This document shows, one piece after another, positions 52,201-59,972 of a stretch of DNA of 61,463 bases. Origin of the DNA: Candidatus Peregrinibacteria bacterium (GTDB lineage: Bacteria; Patescibacteriota; Gracilibacteria; CAIRYL01); assembly GCA_016220175.1 (NCBI GenBank), contig JACRHZ010000011.1, forward strand, positions 1 through 61,463. The letters run 5' to 3'. The notes below the pieces were generated by a model. It ran no database searches, had not been told where the DNA came from, and was given only the letters and a program-made list of their open reading frames with translations. A program made the translations under genes and the position numbers. Each line of letters begins with the position of its first letter. The stretch's first letter is position 1.

Positions 52201-53113
52201 CCGGAAGAATTCCGGCACGTTTCAGAGATTTGAGAAAACGTATTCTTTTCAATGTTTTTTTCTGCTTTTGTCCTGTAGCATCCACCACTTCTTCTTCGAG
52301 TTCTTCAATGAGCTCGTCCATTTCAACTTGCTCGAGAATGACACGAAGGCTCTCCGCTCCCGTTCCTGCTTTAAACACATGTCCGAACTTCATATTGAGT
52401 TCGCGGTATTCAAGCTCCGTCATGAGTGTCCATTTTTGGATAGATTCGAGTTCTTTACGGGCTTTGTCATGAGTTTCTTTCAGCTCTTCTATCTTTTTTG
52501 CTTTTTCCGCTTCAAACGCATCAACGTCTTCCTCAGATAGTTTTTTCTTTTGCTTCATCTGAGAAAGCTCATCTTTATATTCATCCATGATTTTCTTTCG
52601 ATACGTTTTGTATTGATTTTCCAAATCTTCGAGTGCTTCCGTTTTGGCGTGCTCATCAACAGAAATCACAATGTAGGAAGCAAAGTAAATAATTTGTTCG
52701 AGTCCTTTCACCGGAATATCGAGAACAAGTCCGATGCGTGAAGGAGTAGAACGGAAAAACCAGGTGTGTGCAACGGGAACTGCGAGAGAAATATGTCCCA
52801 TTCTCTCTCGCCTCACAATTGCACGAGTTACTTCCACACCACATTTCTCACAAATCACTCCTTTGTATCGAATTTTTTTATATTTTCCGCAGTAACATTC
52901 CCAGTTTTTTGTGGGTCCAAAAATTCGTTCACAAAAAAGTCCGTCAAGTTCCGGTTTTTGTGTACGGTAATTAATCGTTTCTGGCTTCGTTATTTCTCCG
53001 TGCGACCACGAGAGAATCATCTCCGGAGAAGCAACCTTGAGCGCTACGGCATTGAAACGATCGCTTCTTTTACTGTTTTGAGGATGAGAAGAGTACATAT
53101 GAGAAAAATGCAA
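49265..53113 (-). CDS. rpoC: RNA polymerase beta' subunit
   Basis: 1282 residues. N-terminal zinc ribbon (CYCGKYKKIRYKGVICEKCG), NRAPTLHRLGIQAF, the catalytic NADFDGDQM and the trigger-loop region with GEPGTQLTMRTFHMGG are present. The second zinc site (CxxxxxxGxCQKCYG, in RCIMNCETPGGICQKCYGRD) is intact. Normal rpoB-rpoC adjacency is broken by an ssb gene. An ATG at 53098 (MYSSHP) is an alternative start. Confidence 0.97.
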   Translation of the reverse strand: MHFSHMYSSHPQNSKRSDRFNAVALKVASPEMILSWSHGEITKPETINYRTQKPELDGLFCERIFGPTKNWECYCGKYKKIRYKGVICEKCGVEVTRAIVRRERMGHISLAVPVAHTWFFRSTPSRIGLVLDIPVKGLEQIIYFASYIVISVDEHAKTEALEDLENQYKTYRKKIMDEYKDELSQMKQKKKLSEEDVDAFEAEKAKKIEELKETHDKARKELESIQKWTLMTELEYRELNMKFGHVFKAGTGAESLRVILEQVEMDELIEELEEEVVDATGQKQKKTLKRIRFLKSLKRAGILPEWMVLKELPVIPPDLRPMVQLDGGRFAASDLNDLYRRIINRNNRLKRLIAIGAPEVICRNEKRMLQEAVDTLLNNSSRGGRAVFTSGDRRKLRSLSDMLKGKQGRFRQNLLGKRVDYSGRSVIVIGPELGLHQCGLPKELAMKLFKPFIIGELIRGEFAHNVKGAEKIIQSGKKIVWDILDDVIKGKYVLLNRAPTLHRLGIQAFSPILIEGKAIQIHPLVCAAFNADFDGDQMAVHLPLSTEAQREAREIMLSSHNLLKPSSGEPIITPTQDMVLGVYFLTQIHDGKKGEGMAFASEEEAIFVYESGHVDLQAKVRIRVDGQIIETSVGRVIFNKILPDNIPFENSVVNKNRIERIISEIYDLSDTEVTASITDKIKKLGFEYATKSGITIGMNDMKIPKEKEKILEEATQKVLRIGTQYWNGLITDEERYNNAIKIWAQAKSDISVVMIENYKHFPENDIFYMIDSGARGNWGQVTQLCGIKGLVASPSGRTIELPIKANLKEGFSILEYFIATHGGRKGKSDTALKTAEAGYLTRRLVDAVQDIIIREEDCKSVAYLEISRKDSEKIGEKFERRIYGRTLAEDLLDPKTKEIIAKRNEEIGNRLVGEISKRKVETLRVRCIMNCETPGGICQKCYGRDLGSNRTVEIGTPVGIIAAQSIGEPGTQLTMRTFHMGGVAEGADITQGLTRVEELFEARPPKTPATLADVEGEVIIERGEHEVFAHIKAQKLGQDEYHISDGAKVSVKEGDLVKENQILAKDQKVLRAIYGGKVIEVTERKIVVKHTKKAERKYSFPSGDMLKVETGTFVQVGTPLTYGHYNLRELLEKTDTNIVQKYITSEVQNIYASQGQTINDKHIEIIVREMFSRVRIIDQADMLDVLPGEIIEYRRIKIFKKEHPKKKPPRYEQLILGLTRISLATDSWLSAASFQETIRVLVSAATTGKIDHLDGLKENVIIGKLIPAGSIYRRRYFEKHES

Positions 53114-53198
53114 AATGAAGAATGAAAAGTGTGTTTATAAGAAAACTGTATTCTGTTCCGCGGATACGACGATTTTATAATATCTAAGATTCATCTAT

Positions 53199-53666
53199 TT
53201 ACTTCTCCGTCGTAGTTTCGGAAGAAGGAGCATCTGCAAAAAAGTCATCATCGTAGTCAGTTGGGGTGGGAGTCAAAGTGCTCACACTTGGTGATGCTTC
53301 TTCATGAACTACTTCTGGAGGAGTATCATTCTGTACTCTTTTTTCGAGCATAATCATGTCAGAAATGACAATTTCTGTTCGGAAAACTTTCACGCCTGAC
53401 TCGTGATCCCAAGAACGAGTCTTCAGATATCCTTCGAGATATACGAGTTTTCCTTTTTTTAAATACTGAATACAAAGTTCCGCAAGGCGTCCCCATGCCA
53501 CCACATTATGATATTCTGCAAGTGATTTTTTTTGTCCATCACTGCCAGCCCATTCACGATTTGTGGCAACTCCAAAAGTTGCTATTGTTTGTCCCGAAGA
53601 AGTTTGCCGCATTTCTGGGTCCCTCGTAACATTTCCGACAATTATAACCTTATTCACGCTTCTCAT
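53199..53666 (-). CDS. ssb: Single-stranded DNA-binding protein (one OB fold)
   Basis: A 155-residue SSB. SVNKVIIVGNVTRDPEMRQT, FGVATNREW, HNVVAWGRLAELCIQYLKKG and VYLEGYLKTRSW form the OB fold (1-108). The tail is Pro/Thr/Asp-rich. It ends in ETTTEK rather than the usual acidic DDIPF tip, so partner binding may differ. It sits between rpoB and rpoC, 46 nt after rpoB and about 85 nt before rpoC, on the same strand, which is unusual. Confidence 0.93.
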   Translation of the reverse strand: MRSVNKVIIVGNVTRDPEMRQTSSGQTIATFGVATNREWAGSDGQKKSLAEYHNVVAWGRLAELCIQYLKKGKLVYLEGYLKTRSWDHESGVKVFRTEIVISDMIMLEKRVQNDTPPEVVHEEASPSVSTLTPTPTDYDDDFFADAPSSETTTEK

Positions 53667-53712
53667 AAAAAAATGTTAAAAGAATAAAAAGTGAGAATAC
53701 AGAGCCGAAAAA

Positions 53713-56700
53713 TTATTTTTCCTCCTCTTTTTCTGCCTCTTCATCAACGGAATCTTCCTCCTCGCTTTGAGATTTTTTCTTAGCGATTTCATCGCCGTGA
53801 ATTTCTTTCTCAATCATTTTTTCTGACTCAGCGATATTTTCCGTAAGTTCTTCCATCTTGTCTGTTTCTGGGATAATATCTTCCACCGCTTCTTCTGGAG
53901 GAAGTTCTATGTGCTCAATTTCTCCTTCTTTTTCTTCCATGAGATCAACATCAATACAGAGGGATTTAAGTTCATGCACAAGAACATTAAAAGACTCTGG
54001 TGTATTTGGCTTTCGAATGGACTCCGCCTTGACAATACTTTCATATGCCTTTGCCCTTCCGACCACATCATCTGATTTAATCGTGAGCATTTCCTGGAGC
54101 GTATGTGCTGCTCCGTATGCCTCGAGTGCCCATACTTCCATCTCTCCAAACCTCTGTCCTCCATGTTGAGCCTTTCCTCCGAGCGGTTGCTGGGTTACGA
54201 TAGAATATGGTCCCACTGATCTCGCGTGGAGTTTATCTTCCACCAAATGAGAAAGTTTCATGATATAGGCAAATCCTACTGTTGTTTTATGTCCGAATGC
54301 TTCTCCTGTACGACCATCATAGAGCTGTACTTTGCCATCTTCTGGAAGTTCAGCACATTTCAGAAATTGAGTAATCATATCCGGTGAAATTCCATTGAGC
54401 ACTGGAGTCGCAAAACGAACGTTTAATTTTGATGCAACCCATCCCAAATGTGTTTCGAGAATCTGCCCAATGTTCATTCGAGAAGAAACTCCAAGAGGAT
54501 TCAAGATAATGTCAACTGGGGTACCATCCGGCAAGAATGGCATATCCTCAACTGGCACAATTTTAGAAACTACTCCTTTATTTCCATGTCTTCCCGCCAT
54601 TTTATCTCCTACCTGAATTTTTCTTGTCTTTGCAACAAACACTCGAACCTGTTTTATCACCCCTTGGGGAAGGTCATCTCCTGCATCACGTGAAAAAATT
54701 TGGATATCAACCACTTTCCCTCCTTCTCCTCCGGGAAGACGAAGCGAAGTATCTTTTACATCTTTCGCCTTTTCTCCAAAAATTGCTTGGAGAAGTCTTT
54801 CTTCAGGAGTGAGTTCTGTTTCGCCTTTTGGCGTAATTTTTCCGACCAAAATATCGCCTTCCATTACCATGGAACCAATACGAACAACTCCATCTGAATC
54901 GAGATCTTTTAACTTTGTACTTCCTACATTTGGAATATCGCGAGTTATCATCTCCGGACCGAGCTTTGTGTCACGAACATCAATAGTAAAATTTTCGATG
55001 TGGATAGAATCATACACCGCATCTTTCACCATGCGATCCGAAAGAATGATCGCGTCTTCAAAGTTGTATCCATTCCACGGCAGATAAGCTACCAGAAGAT
55101 TTCTTCCGAGCGCCACTTCCCCTTTCTCAACGGAGGATCCGTCAATCAGAGGATCTCCCTTTTTTACTTCTTGTTTCCGAGAAACTGTTGGTCGCATATT
55201 GAAACACGTTGCTTGATTTGATCTCACAAAATTATTGAGCTCATAGGTTTTTTTGTTTCCACTTTCATACAGTACAGTAACTTGCGTTGCATCCACACTC
55301 GTCACTTCTCCATCTTCTTCTGCCACAACCGCCTGTCCTGATGCTCTCGCAACCTCTCCTTCAAATCCTGTTCCTACAAGAGGCGTCTCAGGACGAAGAA
55401 GCGGAACTGCCTGACGTTGCATGTTTGATCCCATCGAAGCACGAGTATTATCGTCATGCTCAAGAAACGGAATGAGCGCTGTTGTTTCAGAAATAATTTG
55501 TTTGGGAGAAATATCGATGTGGGTAACGTCCAAATTATGAACGAGCGTCGCTTCTCCATTTTTTCGAGCTGATACTTGCGAATCGAGGAACTGCCCGAGT
55601 TCGTCGATTTCTGTGTTTGCCTGAGCAACAACAAAATCTTTTTCCTCATCAGCGTCATAATATTTTACTTCATCGGTGAGATAAGCGCGAACTCGAACTT
55701 CTTTTCTGCTTTTTTCGGCAAGAAGTTTGCTCGCCATTTCATTCGTAATTCGACTTCCAGCTCTTCCCACTTTTGCGATATTTTCTTCAAGAAAACGACC
55801 GACTAGGTGCTTCTTTTGGCTCGGAACAAGATTTGAAATTGTTCGAAATGGAGTTTCGATGAATCCGTAGGAATTTACTTTTGCGTAGGTCGCAAGGTGA
55901 ACGACAAGTCCGATGTTTGGACCTTCTGGAGTTGAAATCGGACAAATTCTTCCATAGTGAGAAGCGTGTACGTCACGAACATCAAAGCTCGCACGCTCTC
56001 TCGAAAGTCCTCCTGGTCCCATTGCTGAAAGTCTTCTTTTATGCGACAACTCGGCGAGAGGATTTGTCTGATCCATAAACTGCGAGAGTTGTGAACTCGC
56101 ATAAAACTCTCTCATCGCTGCGGTAATTGGACGGGAATTAATGAGTTGTGTAGGAGTAACCGTTTCGAGATCCACCACCGTCATGCGATCTTTGGCAATT
56201 CGGTCAGTTCGCATGAGTCCAACACGAAATTTGTTCTGTACAAGTTCTCCAACACTTCGAACACGTCTGTTTGAAAGGTGGTCAATGTCGTCTGTTAAAG
56301 GCTTTTTGTTGTTCAGATCAATAAGTTCACGAAGAATATGAATAAAATCTGACACCTGGAATGTTCTGTGAGCGAAGTCGTTTGGATAACTTGTTCCGAA
56401 ACGTTTGTTGAGTTTATATCGAGCAATTGGTCCCATGTCATACCTTTTGAAATCATGGAACATGGCATCAATCAAAGATTTCGCGTTCTCTGCTGTTGCG
56501 AGATCTCCTGGACGAATTTTTCGATAAATCGATTGGTACGCCTCCGGAACTGTTTTTACCGCATCTCTTTCGAGTGTTTGCAAAACACCATTCGATTCCA
56601 CATTCATATCCTCAAATATTTTTCTAATTTTCTCATCAGTGTCATATCCAAAAACTCTGAGGAGATGGGTTACTGGAATTTTCCTTTTGCGATCAATTTT

Positions 56701-57303
56701 TACAGTGATAACTCCCTTTTTATCGGTTTCTACTTCAAGCCATACACCTCGCTTAGGAATAACTTTGGCATTGTACGCTCCTGGTACCAGTGGATTTTTT
56801 GAGAAAAAAGCTCCGGGAGAACGTACAAGCTGATTTACGACAACTCGCTCAATTCCATTGACCACAAAAGTTCCCTTCGTGGTCATGAGCGGAATTGCGC
56901 CCAAAAATACTTCTTGTTCTTTAATTTCTCCTGTTTCTTTATTCACGAGTTTTACACGCACTTTGAGATTTGCCTCATAGGAAACGTTTTTTCTCTTCGC
57001 TTCTGATGCGGTAAATTTTGGTTTATCGTACGAGTGCTTCAAAAAATAAAGCTCCATCTTTTTCCCAGAAAAATCCGTGATGGGGGACACCTCTTCGAGG
57101 AGTTCTTTAATTCCATCTTGCAAAAACCAGTCATAGGAATTCACCTGGACTTCAATGAGCCCGGGGAGAGGATACGAATCATCGTCGCCTTCTGTAAAAA
57201 AAAGCCTCCCGTGGTCATTCTTGAGAAGAGGGAAGGGAAGATTTTTGAGAGAACGAGAAGATGAAATTGACAAAGACGAAGAAGAAGTGTGCTTCCGAGC
57301 CAT
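53713..57303 (-). CDS. rpoB: RNA polymerase beta subunit
   Basis: 1196 residues. Rif-region motif SQFMDQTNPLAELSHKRRLSAMGPGGLSRERA, the clamp GDKMAGRHGNKGVVSKIVP and the C-terminal HGGQRFGEMEVWALEAYGAAHTLQ are seen. The extreme C-terminus is a long acidic tail (EEDSVDEEAEKEEEK). First gene of the run; a strong TTGCAT/TACAAT promoter and a leader hairpin lie upstream. Confidence 0.97.
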   Translation of the reverse strand: MARKHTSSSSLSISSSRSLKNLPFPLLKNDHGRLFFTEGDDDSYPLPGLIEVQVNSYDWFLQDGIKELLEEVSPITDFSGKKMELYFLKHSYDKPKFTASEAKRKNVSYEANLKVRVKLVNKETGEIKEQEVFLGAIPLMTTKGTFVVNGIERVVVNQLVRSPGAFFSKNPLVPGAYNAKVIPKRGVWLEVETDKKGVITVKIDRKRKIPVTHLLRVFGYDTDEKIRKIFEDMNVESNGVLQTLERDAVKTVPEAYQSIYRKIRPGDLATAENAKSLIDAMFHDFKRYDMGPIARYKLNKRFGTSYPNDFAHRTFQVSDFIHILRELIDLNNKKPLTDDIDHLSNRRVRSVGELVQNKFRVGLMRTDRIAKDRMTVVDLETVTPTQLINSRPITAAMREFYASSQLSQFMDQTNPLAELSHKRRLSAMGPGGLSRERASFDVRDVHASHYGRICPISTPEGPNIGLVVHLATYAKVNSYGFIETPFRTISNLVPSQKKHLVGRFLEENIAKVGRAGSRITNEMASKLLAEKSRKEVRVRAYLTDEVKYYDADEEKDFVVAQANTEIDELGQFLDSQVSARKNGEATLVHNLDVTHIDISPKQIISETTALIPFLEHDDNTRASMGSNMQRQAVPLLRPETPLVGTGFEGEVARASGQAVVAEEDGEVTSVDATQVTVLYESGNKKTYELNNFVRSNQATCFNMRPTVSRKQEVKKGDPLIDGSSVEKGEVALGRNLLVAYLPWNGYNFEDAIILSDRMVKDAVYDSIHIENFTIDVRDTKLGPEMITRDIPNVGSTKLKDLDSDGVVRIGSMVMEGDILVGKITPKGETELTPEERLLQAIFGEKAKDVKDTSLRLPGGEGGKVVDIQIFSRDAGDDLPQGVIKQVRVFVAKTRKIQVGDKMAGRHGNKGVVSKIVPVEDMPFLPDGTPVDIILNPLGVSSRMNIGQILETHLGWVASKLNVRFATPVLNGISPDMITQFLKCAELPEDGKVQLYDGRTGEAFGHKTTVGFAYIMKLSHLVEDKLHARSVGPYSIVTQQPLGGKAQHGGQRFGEMEVWALEAYGAAHTLQEMLTIKSDDVVGRAKAYESIVKAESIRKPNTPESFNVLVHELKSLCIDVDLMEEKEGEIEHIELPPEEAVEDIIPETDKMEELTENIAESEKMIEKEIHGDEIAKKKSQSEEEDSVDEEAEKEEEK

Positions 57304-57349
57304 AACTTGAAAAAATAAAGAAGGAGGAATATCACGGGAAAACCCGAAC

Positions 57350-57398
57350 CAAAGAGCTCATGAGGCGGACCATTGCTTTCTCATCTGAGCGCTCTTTG
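57350..57398 (-). promoter_or_regulatory. Hairpin in the rpoB leader
   Basis: Perfect inverted repeat CAAAGAGC (57350-57357) and GCTCTTTG (57391-57398), extended by CTCATGA with TCATCTGAG inside. It lies within the predicted rpoB 5' leader, about 45-95 nt before the start. It has no T-run next to it. It could be a site for autoregulation or an attenuator; the function is not shown by sequence. Confidence 0.45.
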
Positions 57399-57449
57399 TG
57401 TCCTTCTTTTCAGAACTCAGTCAGTACGAAAGGATACATAAGCGGAAGC

Positions 57450-57477
57450 ATTGTACGGATTTACGAGGGGAATGCAA
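57450..57477 (-). promoter_or_regulatory. Promoter of the rpoB operon
   Basis: Read on the minus strand: -35 TTGCAT (57472-57477), a 16-nt spacer and -10 TACAAT (57450-57455). The start would be near 57443, giving a leader of about 140 nt. The same -35 (TTGCAT) is used at thrC and at the Phd/RelE pair. Confidence 0.65.
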
Positions 57478-57568
57478 GTAAAATTTTAAATTTTGAAAAA
57501 AATCATTTTGGTTGACGGTAGAGAAAAAAGCCAGAGAAATCTGGTTTTCTGAAATTGGTGGTGCAAAT

Positions 57569-57597
57569 GTAGAGACAAGGCATTGCCTTGTCTCTAC
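57569..57597. repeat. Palindromic mini-element A, copy 3, intergenic
   Basis: The same 29-bp palindrome as in ileS and priA but with T as the central base, that is, in the opposite orientation. It lies between the rpoB promoter and the MscS-like gene. The rest of this spacer (57304-57676) holds the rpoB promoter and leader, and an extended -10 TGGTATCAT (hexamer 57646-57651) that may serve the MscS-like gene. Confidence 0.9.
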
Positions 57598-57676
57598 TGA
57601 TGAATTGGATTCAAAATTTGCGTGACCTATGGGCATGTTTTGTGGTATCATTATAAGGTGAAGATAAACACTATTT

Positions 57677-58396
57677 ATGGAACTAAACTTGGAATTTAAT
57701 CCCACAGAAAAGGCCGCCAATTTCCTCGGAACGCTCCTCGATTCGGGAAAAGAGATTGTGGAGAAGATCACCAGCATCGTGCCGGATATCTTTTTAGCGC
57801 TGGGAATCATTATATTTGGAATTATTTTTGGGAATATCGTCAGCTGGGGAATTCAAAAAATTGGAGAAAAACTCAAGATCATTCACATTTTTCATCGCAT
57901 TGGCTTCACAAAACTCCTCCAAAAAGCGAACATCCAGAGTTCTCCTTCTGCTGTTATTGGAAAATTTGCACAGGGGTACATCATCACGATTTCTATCATC
58001 AGCGCGGCGAATGTGTTTGGATTTTATCAAGTCTCTGACTTTCTTGATAAAGTCATCAAATATATTCCAAATGTTCTCGTTTCACTCGTAATTATTCTTT
58101 TTGGTACCGGCGTTGCTGAGACCTCAAGTGCGATTCTTGAAAATACACTCAGAATCGCAAAATCAAAAGCGGCGAGAACTCTTGCTCTCTCTGCGAAATA
58201 TATCATCATCACGTTCGCCATTATGGCGGCGCTATTTGAACTCAAAATCGCAGAAGAACTCGTGCAAATTCTCTTCACTGGATTTATCGCCATGATCGCT
58301 CTTGCGGGAGGACTGGCGTTTGGACTTGGGGGAAAAGATGTCGTGAGAGAAGTTTTGGAAGATTTGAAGAAGATGCCGGAGGAGGAGAAAAAATAA
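57677..58396 (+). CDS. MscS-like TM-helix protein (CmpX type)
   Basis: A 239-residue membrane protein with about five helices: IFLALGIIIFGIIFGNIV, YIITISIISAANVFGFY, VLVSLVIILFGTGVAETS, YIIITFAIMAALFELKI and FIAMIALAGGLAFGLGGKDVVR. GGLAFGLGGKDVV is the pore-lining signature of the MscS/CmpX TM-helix repeat family; the soluble beta domain of MscS is missing. A role in turgor or membrane stress is inferred from the family. It stands alone with a spacer on both sides. Confidence 0.88.
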   Translation: MELNLEFNPTEKAANFLGTLLDSGKEIVEKITSIVPDIFLALGIIIFGIIFGNIVSWGIQKIGEKLKIIHIFHRIGFTKLLQKANIQSSPSAVIGKFAQGYIITISIISAANVFGFYQVSDFLDKVIKYIPNVLVSLVIILFGTGVAETSSAILENTLRIAKSKAARTLALSAKYIIITFAIMAALFELKIAEELVQILFTGFIAMIALAGGLAFGLGGKDVVREVLEDLKKMPEEEKK

Positions 58397-58416
58397 GGTC
58401 TGTTGCCAAACATTTT

Positions 58417-59085
58417 TTACGCAGCGAGTGGTGATAATCTCATTTCGCTCGGAATTTTGGCTATTACATTACTAATGCAATGTGTATTCCCTTCTCTCAA
58501 GTGAGCATTATCCCTTATTGGGATTGGGGTATATCCTGATTTGGCAAACATCTCATATGCTGCCAATGCGTCACCATTAAGATCGTCTTTTGATAGTTTT
58601 TCTTTCTCGTCAATTTCACCTTTGTATTGACCATAAAACACTGGAAATAGTATTTTTTTTCCTCCAGTGAGTTTATCTATATACGGAATAGCGTTAAGAG
58701 ACGAAGCATGGTCTAGTATGCTTCTTTGTGCTGCTGAATGGGAAATTACCTTGTATCCGAGTGTCTGAAATTGTTCTTTGTAATCCTTGTGCTGATCCTC
58801 ATACCATTTTCTTAGTAATTCTGATCGGAATCCTTTATATTGGTTCATAGGTACTTGCTTCCCTTCTAAGACGATATAAGACTGATCTCCATGAAAATTT
58901 TCTTTTTGGACAGCCCTTCCCATGACAACAACTTCTGCTCCACCAAATTGTTGAGAAATCTTTTTTGCTACCTCTTCTAGAGTTATTTTTTTGCCTTGTA
59001 ATTGGTAAATTTTTGCAGTTTTTAGAACATCATTTATTCCGATGAAAACCAAAAGCTCTCCTTTTTCTGTTATGTCGAAAGTCAT
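58417..59085 (-). CDS. Agmatine-deiminase-like enzyme, C-terminal part (split gene)
   Basis: A 222-residue protein carrying the second half of a guanidino-modifying fold. FHGDQSYIVL resembles the His-x-Asp block and GNTHCISNVIAKIP matches the GGGNIHCIT catalytic Cys motif of peptidylarginine and agmatine deiminases. The catalytic Asp is in the preceding gene. It starts with ATGA overlapping the previous stop, preceded by an AAGGAGG ribosome site inside the upstream gene. Alone it would be inactive; a two-chain enzyme or a frameshift is likely. Confidence 0.75.
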   Translation of the reverse strand: MTFDITEKGELLVFIGINDVLKTAKIYQLQGKKITLEEVAKKISQQFGGAEVVVMGRAVQKENFHGDQSYIVLEGKQVPMNQYKGFRSELLRKWYEDQHKDYKEQFQTLGYKVISHSAAQRSILDHASSLNAIPYIDKLTGGKKILFPVFYGQYKGEIDEKEKLSKDDLNGDALAAYEMFAKSGYTPIPIRDNAHLREGNTHCISNVIAKIPSEMRLSPLAA

Positions 59086-59876
59086 ATTTCCTCCTTCAAA
59101 TAAAAATCCGCTATTTGAATATTTCCCTTTCCAAATACAAATTGCATTGCAGCATTTCTTGGAATTGCCCTTTGTGTTCCATTGACCTGGAGGATTGCAC
59201 CATCTTGATCTATCCCGTGAAATTCCATTGGAAGAAGAATTTTCTTTTCTCCATTAATCTCCATGACCTCAAACATGTCCTGTGCCCACATACCAACCCT
59301 GTCATTTCTTTCTCCTTGCGCGTTCGGCAATGTTATAAAATTTACTTTATTTTTTACCCCAATTCGATTTATTAATTTATGAGCTTCTTCTAAATTGTAG
59401 TCTTCTACGACAAGATCGACCTCAGCATATTCTGGTAAATTTCTTAAGAGATCATGATATGAACGAAATATTCGTTCTCTATAGTCTTCTTTTGTATGAT
59501 CAAAATCCGAAAGAGAGTATTTTATGCTTGGTGGATCTTCTGGGGGAAGTGTGATGACTATTCTCTCCAAATTCCGCTGGTATTCAGGTACAACTTTTAC
59601 AATAATATCGCTTTTTTCCCTTGCACGAATAAATTCACCCGTAAGAAATTCGTTTGCATACTCATCGAAGTCTAATTTTCTGTACTTCACTGCATTTTTG
59701 GGTTTATTAAATAAAGCCCCAAGTCCAAACCCAGCAACCAGACCTCCCAACACCAAAAGTGCGTTTCTTCTTGTAATAAGAGTTTGTCCTTCTATGCTTG
59801 GATCAAATGCCCGTTCATCACTTTTTTCAGCTCGTTGAGTGTAATGAAAACGCCGGAAAAACTTCTCTAAACCCAT
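59082..59876 (-). CDS. Agmatine-deiminase-like enzyme, N-terminal part (split gene)
   Basis: A 264-residue protein. It starts with a basic region and TRRNALLVLGGLVAGFGLGA (about 34-53), which resembles a Tat signal, so it may act outside the cytoplasm. VGMWAQDMFEV (near 193) matches the WARD motif of agmatine and peptidylarginine deiminases, and PMEFHGIDQDGAIL and KGNIQIADF correspond to the next block. The chain ends at KEEI, where the family would continue; the next gene supplies the missing half in the -1 frame. The two halves together make about 486 residues. Confidence 0.75.
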   Translation of the reverse strand: MGLEKFFRRFHYTQRAEKSDERAFDPSIEGQTLITRRNALLVLGGLVAGFGLGALFNKPKNAVKYRKLDFDEYANEFLTGEFIRAREKSDIIVKVVPEYQRNLERIVITLPPEDPPSIKYSLSDFDHTKEDYRERIFRSYHDLLRNLPEYAEVDLVVEDYNLEEAHKLINRIGVKNKVNFITLPNAQGERNDRVGMWAQDMFEVMEINGEKKILLPMEFHGIDQDGAILQVNGTQRAIPRNAAMQFVFGKGNIQIADFYLKEEI

Positions 59877-59972
59877 CTTTTACATGCCATAAAGTATTTG
59901 CATTATGACATTTGCTGATAATATATGCAAGCTGTTAGTGCCGATGAATACCTACACGTATCTCTTTTGGTT

